A program made the translations under genes and the position numbers. From assembly GCA_028829895.1 (NCBI GenBank), contig CM054182.1, forward strand, positions 12,301,001-12,365,000: DNA of 64,000 bases, in the 5' to 3' direction. The stretch is from Sinotaia quadrata (lineage: Eukaryota > Mollusca > Gastropoda > Architaenioglossa > Viviparidae). Shown here one piece after another: positions 35,845 through 47,010 of the stretch; position 1 is the stretch's first letter, and each line of letters begins with the position of its first letter. The notes beneath the pieces are model-generated. The model made no database searches. It was not told the DNA's origin and worked only from the letters and a program-made list of their open reading frames with translations.

Positions 35845-36110
35845 AGTATGGCGCATTAAATTTGCCTATCTGTATTTGTAGACTTAATTGTTATATAAAA
35901 TGTTAAATTGTCGAAGTGACCCGAATTTGGGCACTCCTTATGATGGCATTTTTATAAGGTGTCAGAGTTGGAGTAAACAACTCGAGTTGAGATTATGCTA
36001 GAAATTGCTGATGCAATCCAAACCAGTTCCAACTGGATGACTATTTTATTATCTAATGGTTATGATTTACAAGAACGAGACCAGCCAATGGGCTGAGATA
36101 AAATGTTTAC
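35845..36110 (+). repeat. Dispersed repeat family S, copy on plus strand
   Basis: Shares, in order, TTAAATTTGCC, TAATTGTTATATAAA, GACCCGAATTTGGGCACTCC, TTGGAGTAAACAACTCGAGT, ATTATGCTAGAA and TGATTTACAAGAACGAGACC with the inverted copies at 48040-48290 and 49440-49683, and its first 60 bases with 40765-40833. It is non-coding and no terminal repeats are seen. Confidence 0.72.
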
Positions 36111-36364
36111 CTGCTGTAGAGAATTATATTGTCTAATCACTTGAATTTGGGAAGGACTTTGGTCGTGAAAGGCATCTTTTAGCTTAATGGTGAGTTAACC
36201 GACTGATTGAGAAATATTTCGTGCAGTTTGATATTGATATGTAATACTTTTGTTTTAAGTAGAGATATATTATGTGATTTGACTATTATTTTTACAAATT
36301 TTTGAACTAAGATGCTCATATAAATTAATCTAAACACTTGACATTGCTTCTAATGCGCTCATAA

Positions 36365-36389
36365 AACGGATAGACTGTACTTATTATAT

Positions 36390-36439
<50 letters not shown>

Positions 36440-36532
36440 TGTGTGTGTATGTGTGTGTGTGTATGTGTGTGTATCGGGCTAATAAGTACTGTTGGAGTAG
36501 GCTGTACTTATTATGCTCTGATTGTGTGTGTG

Positions 36533-36625
<93 letters not shown>

Positions 36626-36655
36626 CGGGCTAATAAATACTGTTGGAGTATTCTG
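36365..36655 (+). repeat. Tandem duplication of a (TG)n-containing block
   Basis: ACTGTACTTATTAT, then a TG tract, then TATCGGGCTAATAARTACTG plus TTGGAGTA occurs twice. The first TG tract (about 36393-36471) has AT interruptions; the second (about 36525-36623) is longer and nearly pure. The duplication predates the expansion of the second tract. Confidence 0.92.
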
Positions 36656-37267
36656 TAAGTTGAGACTTGAATGTAAGATAGAATGGAGTTAAAGATGAAT
36701 AAACTGCAATCTTAGCAATTGCTCCCTGATTATAATTGACATGGGATAAGCAGCCTTTCCTGAATCTCCTGGTTTACTGATTATAAACCACTACGACCAT
36801 AGTTGACACAAGAAGTATCTAGTGCAGTGTGTAAGTGTAAGGAATATATTACACTCCTTTGATGTATGGTGGCAAAGGTTGTTGACAACATTGAGCAATT
36901 ACTGGAACATGGAAGTTACTGGAAATTGCTACAATTGTTGTTCTGCCTGAGAGAACTAATATGGTGGAACACCAGATATCCTTGAGAGAATAGTAACTAG
37001 GCAGTATTCTACAACTTGAGAAGGGAAACATGGGGAATTGACAGTAATAATGTGAACAATAAACTTGTGACTTTGTTACAAAAAGTGCATGGAAAGACTA
37101 TAGTGACTTTGCCTACACAAGGTTACTTAGAAACTACTATTGCTTATCTCTAATAACTTCATTTCTGTTCTCTGATAAGAACTATCCTGTGATTTGTATT
37201 GACACTAATCTATTGAATTGTGTTTTAGGATATAGGGCTGTATATGTATTAAAAATATCTTAATATG

Positions 37268-37668
37268 GTTTCATGGAGTTATTAATGTCAAGTAATATTT
37301 TTCATCGTATTTGTTATTTGTATATTTCATTGTTGATTTAATAAATTTATTGACCTTACAAATATTGATAACCGTATATTGGAAAAGAAAATGTTTGGAT
37401 GGGGCCTGGCTAAATATAGATTAAAAGACAGATTTATATTCTCTTTTAGTAAGAAGTTTTCCACTTACGGAAATATTGTGTTTGTTTTAATGTTGTGGAA
37501 GAGAGAAAACGTGTATAGCACCTGCATATCCGCCAGATGAGACGAGTTGTGTCTTCTGGAAAATTATTAATAACATAAAGTAAGATTCTTATCACTTGTA
37601 ATTAGTTATGTACGATTAATTAATTAAATTAATAATAATCATTAACTAGGTGGCGTTGGCGTCACAGA
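37268..37668 (+). repeat. Dispersed repeat family R, near full-length copy
   Basis: Runs from TTTCATGGAGTTATTAATGT through TGATTTAATAAATTTATTGA, GGCTAAATATAGATTAA, TAGTAAGAAGTTTTCCAC and GTGGAAGAGAGAAAACGT to CATTAACTAGGTGGC and GTCACA, followed by four GATA units. About 400 bp with no coding capacity. Confidence 0.78.
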
Positions 37669-38029
37669 TAGATAGATAGATAGATTGGAACGAAATAAAT
37701 TTTCTTTAAGAAATAAAATTTCTTTAAGAAGGATTATAATAAACTTAGCAATAAATTGACTATGTGCTATTTTCGGCAGAATGAATGTTATCGAAAACAT
37801 TCTTGTTCTTTGCTTCACGCTTCACTGGATGTGATAAGAAAAGAGCAAGTCTAAGCAAGGCGTAACTCTCACTGAATGAGCAACTGTTCACACAGAAGTG
37901 GTAACAACTCATGTGACGCATTCCTAGTATTAAGTGAATTAGAATGAAATTTAACGGTTGAGCGCATCTTCTACCGGGAGATAACTCTCCACATAAAGCA
38001 TACTGCAGAAAGTGGCTGTCGGTTATTTG

Positions 38030-38230
38030 TTAAGGGCTCGACACAGAGGCAACACAATGGATTGTGGAGGTTGTGCAATGCACAAGGGCCCCGGCGGTTG
38101 GATGGGTGGGTGGGAGCCCTGGCAGCGAGTGGAGTCTACATGTGTGTTGTAAGCAACAGCGTTTTTTTCTTTTTAAATAGAAGGGGCCCGCACCGAAGTT
38201 TTACATAAGGCATACCGTAAAAAAACCCAC
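38030..38230. other. GC-richer segment, possible decayed DNA-element fragment
   Basis: AATGCACAAGGGCCCCGGCG and GAAGGGGCCCGCACCGAAGT stand out against AT-rich flanks and resemble the paired GGGCCC motifs found near ends of some DNA elements. No terminal repeats can be matched. The rest of 37669-38524 shows nothing. Confidence 0.25.
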
Positions 38231-38524
38231 GTCGCTATGCCATTGGTTCAATTATAATTCATTCGTGGTTTTATTGTTTCTTCCAGTTTTTTTTTATATG
38301 TTTACTTTCACGATGAAATATTGATTTTGAAACACTCGCGCTGTCTACATTCACAAGGAAAAATTGCAGCTAATTGATGGGAGAAGGCTAGTAATTACCG
38401 TGTCACTAAACTATCACAAACTAACAAACACATTAAGTGAGCGTCCAGCCAAGAGAAGAGATGTGGAGGTCCGACTAGTATGGGTGAAGGCTACCGATTG
38501 CTGTGTCTCTAAAACGACGGATAC

Positions 38525-38765
38525 CAATATTTACATACACACATACACACCTCACACAGATATATACAACCTCATACATATATACACAAATCTCACAAAC
38601 CTCACGCACACCCACATTCACGCATACACCTCACACACATACATACATATACATCTTTACACAAACATATACAAACAAAGACACTCCTCACACATGCACA
38701 CACCACATTCACACGTACCCTCAATCACCCACCAACGCACACGCGCACACACACACACAAGCACA

Positions 38766-38807
<42 letters not shown>

Positions 38808-38950
38808 TACCTTACTGAAAATACAAATACACAAGTATTTTTCAATTATACAAATTAATAAACACAGTTACATACATATTCTGCACCTTATAACTCAGTT
38901 TCACAAGTTAGCTTACACGAATAGCACACACACACACACACACGCACACT
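38525..38950 (+). repeat. CACA/CATACA-rich low-complexity region
   Basis: Imperfect CA, CATACA and CTCACACA repeats, with the purest tract at about 38766-38806 and another at 38925-38944. The His/Thr/Tyr-rich open frames up to 175 codons on the plus strand are artefacts. Confidence 0.88.
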
Positions 38951-39179
38951 CACGTTTCCTTGACCCATTTCTATCATTTCCTGATAGACATGCCTGTACA
39001 CGGTCTCAGTTTATGCAAATCAGATGTTAGCAGGCTCATCTTGCGCATGCGCTTCCTTGTCTTTGCAGGTGCACTCACTTGTCATGTGCCAAAGCCAGCA
39101 ATAACCAAGAAGGTTGGAATGTATGAATTATTCAAACACAAAGCAGAAATTGAATATTATTTTACATTTAACTTCTTCC

Positions 39180-39181
<2 letters not shown>

Positions 39182-39224
<43 letters not shown>
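39182..39224 (+). repeat. (TC)n microsatellite
   Basis: About 21 TC units. Just upstream, an ATG at 39048 opens MRFLVFAGALTCHV, which looks like a signal peptide but leads straight into this tract. No gene is called. Confidence 0.92.
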
Positions 39225-39226
<2 letters not shown>

Positions 39227-39329
39227 ATGCACTCACATAAAATTACCTCTTGCGAAAATTGTAATAAGTTTGATTCCTAAAGTATTGCATAAATAATTGT
39301 GATTAAACATAATTATGTTCGTAATTGCA

Positions 39330-40240
39330 CTAATTAAGAATTTCTCCTCCTTCCATAATTTGGTCAAAATTTATTGTCCTCACACTCACTGCCAAAAGGC
39401 CTCCATTTTCAGGAGCACCAAATTTCAAACAGACGAAAAGGCCAGTGATAGATCTGAATATGTCTAATTTGGGTGAATTGTTTGAAGACATTAAGGGGGG
39501 GGGGAATCGAATTGATACTTGGGATGGAATCTGATTGGGGAGCGGCGATGAAAGTTGGACTACCTTTCTGTCTGCTGTGATGTCTTTTTGCTTAGTAGAA
39601 ACATGATGGCCATTGATTCCCAATATGATGGATGGAAAGGGGTTAACATGCATTCCAATCAGTACTCGGTGGTTACATGTGTCTACAATGCTGTATCTGG
39701 TTATCTAGATGGCCGTTACTATCTGCTTTTGCTTCCATATTTCTTGTTGTTGTTGTTGCCCATTCCAATAGTTTCCGTAGAACTGGGTTCGTTTGTTTTT
39801 TCTCTTTGGTTGTTGTTGTCAGGAAATCAGGAATAATTGTTGCAGGACTGCAAAGGGATGACTAAAACATTGCCAATGTTGTTGTTGCCGTTTGTTCTGG
39901 TAGCTGTGATTGTGTTTCTTTAACTGTAGTTGCTGGTGTTAATACTTCCCTGCCAGTGTTTTTGTCATTTGTTTTTGTTGTGTTGTTTCTTAATGTTTGC
40001 TGTTGCAGAGATGTTCTTTTTCCTTTTCCACTTTTCCGTCTATTTCGTTTCTTCTGCTGACTCTGGTATTTGTTGTGGTTGAGTCCCAAAGAGGAGATGG
40101 GGGAGAGCGATGAAGGTTTTGTTGATGAAGTCCGAAAATGAGCTGTTATCTTTTGTCAGCCGAAAGCCTAGTCGAATTTGTAATTGTGTCTGGACAGCAG
40201 TATCTGGGTCAGGTTGTCGAACTTTTTCTCACGGGTCTCA
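39330..40240 (-). pseudogene. Possible decayed coding segment, unidentified
   Basis: Three adjacent minus-strand stretches look protein-like. A frame without ATG at about 40240-40045 reads EKVRQPDPDTAVQTQLQIRL and on to FSDFINKTFIALPHLLFG. An overlapping frame at 40089-39862 is Lys/Arg then Thr/Gln-rich (QQKKRNRRKSGKGKR). A third runs over 39653-39330 (KLDIFRSITGLFVCLKFGAP). The frames are broken by stops and at least two shifts. A CAA/TTG trinucleotide bias accounts for part of the openness. It could be a retroelement remnant, an old exon cluster, or composition only. Confidence 0.22.
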
Positions 40241-40764
40241 ACACCCAACCCCACCTCACCCCGCCCAGGGTAGTTCGTGTACTGTTTGCATTCTTTTATA
40301 ACACACAATTTCAAACACAATTCCGTAAACGAATACTCCAACTTGTTGTTGTTGTTGTCACGTTTTCTTTGCTCCTGGTTGAGCGTGGTTGAAGGTTTTC
40401 ATCAGCGATGTTCTCACCTTTGGAGGCGCTCTACCAACTTCCCAATGCATTCAATTATATAGTCTCACACAAACACATTGGAGCCCACTCCCAGTTTGCA
40501 CCCGATTACATGTTTTATGGAGCTAGTTCACTTAAGGCCATTCCACGTGGTGGGTGTATGACACTGGAAACAAAATTTATATTGATAATTTCGCCCTAGA
40601 GTTATGTTTATCCTGACTGCGCGTAGGGATGTCTGAATAGTGTCGTATCCCCTTTAATATAATCAGTATCCCAATTCCCCCCCCCCCCAAAAAAAAAAAA
40701 ATAAAACAAACCATGACACATGCCTTCTTAACATGAGTTGTAGAGAGATAAATAATTAGCCATG

Positions 40765-40833
40765 TATGTAACGGTGACAGAGTAAATTTGCCCCTCCTTA
40801 TTTTAAAATTTAATTGTTATATAAATTCACCTT
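40765..40833 (+). repeat. Dispersed repeat family S, 5' fragment
   Basis: AGAGTAAATTTGCCCCTCCT followed by TAATTGTTATATAAA, matching the beginning of the copy at 35845. The homology then stops. Confidence 0.6.
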
Positions 40834-41390
40834 ACATGACATTCTATATAATACTTAGACTCATTAAGTTACACTACACACGCTATATTATACTCAGACA
40901 TATTTAGTTAAATAATTAGCGCACACTATTCTATACTCAGACGCATTCAGTTAAACTAATCAGTATAAGCAATTTATCCACTTCACATGATCATACATAA
41001 TCCCTCAAACTTGCATACCCACCACCTACACAAATTCCGTGCACAAAGACCACTCAAGCAATCTCTTTTCAAACAAGTGATCTTTACTCAAATAAACACC
41101 ACCCACCCCTCAGTAACCTATCCCTCCTCACACTTAAACGGGCACATACTTTCTCTATCCACCCCACACACCACCACACCCCAACACACCCGCAGACTCA
41201 CTTCTTTCACAATATTTGTTCTGACAGTCATGCATCGTTTGATTCACTGAGATAATGTTATGTTGTTCAGATATTGACATTGTTGTTTTTCATGAGCTCA
41301 TGAATACACACTTGTCACGGAAACCGAGCAGTATAGTCGCCCATAAATTTATTTTTATCCTTACTTCGATTGTCCGGCCAAGGCCACCCG
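40834..41390. other. Spacer between repeats, AC-rich in its second half
   Basis: A short TCTATAYTCAGACRYATT-like motif repeats loosely at 40840-40955. The CCACCC/CACA-rich stretch at 41010-41200 produces an 87-codon frame without motifs. No gene is called. Confidence 0.45.
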
Positions 41391-41496
41391 ACCAACGCAT
41401 AACTGCAGTTAATGCTTTGTTAAGATACTAGTCTGAAAACACGACCAACGCATAACTGCAGTTAATGCTTTGTTAAGATACTAGTCTGAAAACACG
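41391..41496 (+). repeat. 53-bp tandem duplication
   Basis: Two identical units start at 41391 and 41444 with ACCAACGCATAACTGCAGTT. Identity indicates a recent event. Confidence 0.95.
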
Positions 41497-41820
41497 ACTA
41501 AATAACCTACACCGCATTTCAACATAGCGGCTTGAAATTAGAAATCTACATTTGTTAGTTTTCTAATGAATTTGTTTTAAACCAAAATTTATGTTACGTC
41601 TTTTGCATTTGTACGTGTGCAGTTTTATCTCAAGATTGTAATATTTTGAGTGAGAATGACGGATTATGAAAGATTGTTATATTTTAAATACTTAGTAAAT
41701 TCAGTATATTTTATTAGTACTTGAAGTGCTCGACCCAAACTTTGGATAAGCGGTTAATCTTGTGGATCCGAAGGTCTTACTAACAGTTTAGTATGTTAAC
41801 TATCAATGTCTGTGTGTCAA

Positions 41821-41917
41821 ACGCATTCAAGCGGTAATAAAAGGCATGGGGGTCACTGGCATTGTAATTCGGTCGCTGCAACTATAATTCGGTAAACTAC
41901 AGGGGTGTTATTTTCTC
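41821..41917 (+). repeat. Duplicated spacer block C, copy 2
   Basis: Counterpart of 19751-19830. Both copies keep GCATTCAAGCGG, AAAGGCAT, TTGTAATT and GGGTGTTRTTTTCT. Confidence 0.65.
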
Positions 41918-42095
41918 ACTTGGCTCAGACTGAGACTATAGTCGCTGGATTATTTTTCCATCTACTCTCTCGGTGGTGGCACCTAATCTGCAGGCAGACG
42001 TATGGACTGCTTTACAATCAGGATGTTTATCTCTGTGCTTTGTATCATATTCACTTTCCTCAGCTTTTTACCTACACCGCACCGCCTAAATCCCC

Positions 42096-42116
42096 CCGCC
42101 CCCCCCCCCCCCCCCG
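42096..42116 (+). repeat. Cytosine homopolymer run
   Basis: A C-run with a single G near its start (CCCCCCG then about 17 C). Similar runs lie at 3461, 14338, 40678, 58367 and 61629. They are prone to slippage and assembly error. Confidence 0.85.
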
Positions 42117-42270
42117 ACTGCCACACATTGCACATTTATGATTTTATTCTAAATACATTTTTTTTTAAAATTTAAAATTGTGAATTTATAATTATACAAT
42201 ACAAATAAAAAAAGCACTCTTTGTTAATGTTTTGTACATTTTATTTTTTACAAATACATTAATACGTGTT

Positions 42271-42570
42271 ATTATTACTTTAGTCAGTGATATATGCAAT
42301 CCCTATATTCATACAACTATATTATTACTTTAGTCAGTGATATATGCAATCCCTATATTCATACAACTATATTATTACTTTAGTCAGTGATATATGCAAT
42401 CCCTATATTCATACAACTATATTATTACTTTAGTCAGTGATATATGCAATCCCTATATTCATACAACTATATTATTACTTTAGTCAGTGATATATACAAT
42501 CCCTATATTCATACAACTATATTATTACTTTAGTCAGTGATATATGCAATCCCTATATTCATACAATTAT
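42271..42570 (+). repeat. 50-bp minisatellite, six copies
   Basis: Six units of exactly 50 bp start at 42271 and every 50 bases after, each with TTAGTCAGTGATATATGCAA. The first four are identical and the fifth and sixth differ by one base each, so this is a very recent array. Confidence 0.98.
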
Positions 42571-43779
42571 CTCGTTTAAAAAAACTTAAAGACCAAGTGA
42601 ACTGGAATGTAGTTAACAAGATTTGCCCCGTTACTAATCCCCAAGCCCTTTGGATAAAAGCATGCAGAAGTTATGTCAGACATGGGGGTCAAATGGTCTT
42701 CTATATAATTTTCTCTGTAATTATGTATTACATTTACTACTAATATTTATTACTATTAGTGATAGAATAAACTATCTACAATAGCACTAGTATAATTGTA
42801 GTATAGTTATGTTTCAAATACGTGATTATCATTCTGAATATAATTTAAAATTAAATTACTTTACTTACTAATAATGAACAATACAGAGAATAGCAGTAGT
42901 CATATTTTTAAATGAGTGATTAGTTTCATATTATAAATATGTATAATTTTAATTGCTTTACTTACAGGTACAGTACTGTCTTTTTCATATATATTATGTT
43001 TGCATGTTTATGCATGAATGTCTGAATAAGTGTTGTGTGTGTTTATATTTTGCTTTGTGCTCTATTTTATCTATTTAGTGTAAATCTAAAGCTTTTAAAA
43101 TTAGCAATTAATGGCCAGCGTTATATTAATTTAATAGTTGAATAGTCTTATTAAGCTTAAATATATGCATATATTCTTATTAATATTACAATTATTAGTT
43201 TATTGTGTATATCCGATCTAACAATCTGGTACATTTACAAACAAAATGGCAAGAATTATATTTGCCATCTTCTTAATGGTAGTATAATGAGTGGAGCAAA
43301 TTTCTATAACTTTGCTAATATGCAGTATTATAAAGCCACAAACTGTACAGTAAAATATTTAATTATGATCAAGTTACTTCAACTATTCTTTTCTACTCAA
43401 GTAGTTATGGCCAATGCACAATAATGAGTATCAAATACTTTCTAATGGATTTACCAACTAAAGTTAACAGCAGAAAATAAAGACCAGTTTTGAAATTCCA
43501 GAAATTTTATTCATACGTTTACGTTATAAATAGTGTTAAAACTATTGCTATAGTATATAAAGTAAAATATGACGCAATTAACAATATGACGCAATTAACA
43601 ACAAGCAAATGCTGGTGTAGTAAAATGCATTCATACAAATTTAGATTAAAATACGAGGGTAGGGGTTTGGTGAATACATATTTAATTTATGGAGCGTCTT
43701 ATTCAGTTATTTAAAAAAAAAATATTATAAGAGACATTGCAAAGTAATTCAACAACCATCTATTTATACCAGATATTCA
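42571..43779. other. AT-rich spacer
   Basis: No recognisable gene. Around 43568-43602 ATGACGCAATTAACAA is duplicated once. Confidence 0.5.
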
Positions 43780-44240
43780 TTGACGTTAAGTCTGTCCTTC
43801 TCTATAGCTCAGAGACCTAGAGAGTCACCAACACCCTAACCAACAAACTCCAAGTATTCGTCAATGGCTGCCTTCGCAACATACTGAAGATCAGGTGGAC
43901 AGACAAACTAAAGAACACTGATTTGTGGAAGTGGACAAAGATCCCATCAATCAGCAGATTGCCAGGCGTAAATGGCGATGGATAGGACACACCCTGCGGA
44001 AACCCCCGCAGGACATCACCCGGCAGGCTTTGCAGTGGAACCCCCAGGGAAAGAGACGGGTAGGCCGCCCTAAGACTACCTGGAGACGATCCTGCGAAGA
44101 GGAAATGAAGAGCTGCAACCTGTCATGGGGTGAACTGAAAAAGTCTGCCCAGAATAGACTGAGATGGAGAACTGTTGTTGAGGCCCTTTGTTCCACGGGG
44201 AATCCAAGGAGATAAGTCAAGTAAGTCAATTCATTGACGA
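43780..44240 (+). pseudogene. LINE (non-LTR retrotransposon) ORF2 C-terminal remnant with 3' tail
   Basis: Read from about 43780, the frame gives KSVLLYSSET, a TAG where the family has Trp, RVTNTLTNKLQVF and NGCLRNILKIRWTDKL. After a frame change near 43925-43950 it continues RRKWRWIGHTLRKPPQDITR, QGKRRVGRPKTTWRR and NRLRWRTVVEALCSTGNPRR to a stop at 44213-44215. The RRKW-WIGH-LRK and GRPK-TWRR blocks are the familiar C-terminal end of reverse-transcriptase polyproteins of non-LTR elements abundant in mollusc genomes. The 3' end is a short AAGTCAAGTAAGTCAA tail, as in LINEs that end in simple repeats rather than poly(A). It is 5'-truncated and inactive. The clade is not determined here. Confidence 0.85.
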
Positions 44241-44924
44241 TTGATTGTTAATTAAACATATTAATAATCATGTTACCAATACATACCAAGTTAAAACTGT
44301 AAGAAGTATCTGTTTTAACAATTCATTACAGCTGCTTTTAGGCATTTACTGATATATAATACAGCCTCCGAAAAGACTGCTTTGCATTTCATAATCTTCT
44401 TGGAAATGCTCACTGCACAGTACAGTATGTGCTTTCGGAATAAAGTTTTCTCGTTTCATCTTTGTAATCCACTTTTTTGTAATCTCTCATCTTAGGGAAA
44501 TGTAACAAAATGAATAATTTTACTTCGACCGCTGTTTATTCGGTCTTGTGCACAGCAATGATTAACCATTTTTTAATTTTTTAAACTACTCATTTACCGC
44601 AAGACAATATGTTGGACAGCGCATGCGGATTGTAGATCCACGTCGTGACGTCACATGTTATGTTGCTATGGTAAGAAGTCAGTCTCGCAAATAAACGAGA
44701 GGTCTGATTTCTGTCGGAAATAATGACCGAAATTGTAAATGTATTTATACAAATCACTGCAAGTTTAATATTTGCAGTATTGATTCTGAGATTGGGAATT
44801 ACTCATGTTACACAGATTTATTCTTATCCGTGGATGACCTAGATTCCATTACACTTGGTCTTTAGTCATACATATGTTTCTTTTCTGTAATTTTATTGTG
44901 TATGTTTTCAGACAAGACAGAGGG

Positions 44925-44965
44925 AGGGAGAATGAGAGAAAGATTGCGACTATGTGCATAAGTGT

Positions 44966-44996
<31 letters not shown>

Positions 44997-45023
44997 AGTG
45001 TGTGTGTGTCTGTGTGTGTGTGT

Positions 45024-45060
<37 letters not shown>

Positions 45061-45735
45061 TGAGTGAGAGAGAGAGAGAAGTAATAATAAACGCATTCAA
45101 GCAAACAACACACTGATAAAATATTTCAAGCGCACCACGGGAAGTAAGTGGCAGGAGCTACATTTTCTCCTGTTTTCGACAGAGACTGTTTTCGAATATT
45201 TTACCCTTAGCGTTAGAATTTGACAGCATAGAGCTTCTGTGCTTGTGGAATGAAAAGTGCAAAATTTAAAATCTCAGCTCGAGTTCTTTCCCTTTTGTCT
45301 ATTTATTTCTCTACATACGTGTTAATTGGAAATATGTCGCGCTTTTAATGCTTTAGCAATACAAGCAATATTGTGGATATCGATATGTGTAAATTATACA
45401 CATACTATTCATGCTATTTTCTCCAAAGAGGCATAAAGAGATTTAGTTACAGGCAGATCTAATGGCACGCGAATGGGTGCAGTTAAGCCCCGACAAGTGT
45501 CAAGATTTATTTGTGTGAGTACCACTCCCTAGCTGGTATGTCACACCTGTTAAAAGGTATCGTCGCATGAAACAGCTATATGTTATTCTGACAAATTGGA
45601 TTATTTTGATTAAATCCATATTATTCTCTGTGGTTTATAGTTTTGCTGTTGAATGTTTCCAGACTAAACACGTCGAAGTCGCGTGTTGAGTTTGACGTAG
45701 CCCTTTGAGTAATACAAATAATATTAATAATTTCA
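44925..45735 (+). repeat. Duplicated spacer block D, copy 2, with (TG)n
   Basis: Counterpart of 20820-21880. The TG tract here (about 44960-45060) is one compound run with TC and AG interruptions rather than three tracts. The non-repeat part, GATTTAGTTACAGGCAGATC and onwards, aligns over roughly 280 bases with small indels. Confidence 0.72.
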
Positions 45736-46010
45736 ATAACTATATTAAGATTTAAAAGAAATATAAATGGCAATTTGTATGTCCTAATAAATAAACATTT
45801 CCTCTAGTGCCTATTTCATTTCGTACGGCATTGTGTGTATCTTTCTTTCCCCGTAATAATTTTTTATTAGTGATTTCTTTGAAAATGGATATGAATTCGG
45901 TTCCTATTATTTGCACGCAGTATCATTGTACCCACTATACTTTATGTGGAAAAAGTACCCCATTGTATTACCCATCATCTCACCTTATATCCTGAATATC
46001 CTCCAATCAA

Positions 46011-46215
46011 CTGACCGTCATCTCACCTTGTCCAAACTGTCCTCCAATCAACTGACCGTCATCTCACCTTGTCCAAACTGTCCTCCGATCTACTGACCGT
46101 CATCTCACCTTGTCCAAACTGTCCTCCGATCAACTGACCGTCATCTCACCTTGTCCAAACTGTCCTCCGATCAATTGACCGTCATCTCACCTTGTCCAAA
46201 CTGTCCTCCGATCTA
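46011..46215 (+). repeat. 41-bp minisatellite, five copies
   Basis: Units start at 46011, 46052, 46093, 46134 and 46175 with CTGACCGTCATCTCACCTTG plus TCCAAACTGTCCTCC. They are nearly identical. The following 46216-46634 is AT-rich and has no gene. Confidence 0.96.
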
Positions 46216-46634
46216 CTACCACCCATGTCACAATATATTCAAATTGTTCACAGTGAATCTTACAAAAGAACTGAAAATAATAAATAATAATTTTTAAAAT
46301 GTAAGATGTGATGTAATATAGTCTTGCAAAAATAAATAAATCAATAAAATAAAATAAATAAGTAATTAAGGCCTCTTGCGATGCATACTGTTAACGTAAC
46401 ACACACACAAAAACCAACCCAGAAAGATACGTGTTAACGTGCGCCTCTTGGCATGAAACCCAAACTGTTCCAAGAATTGTGTGCAATTTCTCCAGACCAA
46501 AGCTGGATCCAAATTACGTCATATGGTTCTGGAAAAGAGATTCACCTAACCAACTTACAGTAACTTTGTTGCCAGCATTTAACAATAGTGTGAGAGGCAC
46601 GCCACTTTGGTCATGAAAATGATTACTTTTATTA

Positions 46635-47010
46635 ATTAATTTTTCATAACTAATTGCAAGAGATGAGAATCTTAATTTATTTTATTAATGAATATCCTAA
46701 AAACACCACTAGTCTCTCTCTCACTTGGTGGATATTTTGGCACTGTAAACGTTTTCTATATTACACTGCATTAAACACATTTACAGTCACATATGTTTCT
46801 GTGAGTGGAAAACGTCTTACTAAATCCGGAGTCAAATCCGTCATTAATCTATATTTAGCGAGCCCCCATCCACCCACTTTCTTCTCCAACATAAGATTAT
46901 CAATATCAATATGCGTAAGGTCAATAAATTTAACAATAAATTTATTAAACGAACAATCAAATATACATATGACAATTATAATTAAATAGATGACTAGACA
47001 TCAATATTTA
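46635..47010 (-). repeat. Dispersed repeat family R, near full-length inverted copy
   Basis: On the minus strand: ATTGATGTCTAGTCAT, TTTAATAAATTTATTG, GGCTCGCTAAATATAGATTA, TAGTAAGACGTTTTCCACTC, AAACGTTTACAGTGCC, CACCAAGTGAGAGAGAGAC and TTAAGATTCTCATC in family order. The plus-strand frame at 46654-46989 reads through the antisense strand of the repeat and is not a gene. Confidence 0.75.

Noticed and set aside
39048..39180. Possible secreted protein start (MRFLVFAGALTCHV)
   Set aside because: The frame runs directly into a (TC)n tract and then stops; no splice sites or promoter support it.
43951..44229. 92-codon minus-strand frame
   Set aside because: Antisense shadow of the LINE ORF2 remnant.
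46654..46989. 111-codon plus-strand frame
   Set aside because: Falls wholly within an inverted copy of dispersed repeat R; other copies do not keep it open.
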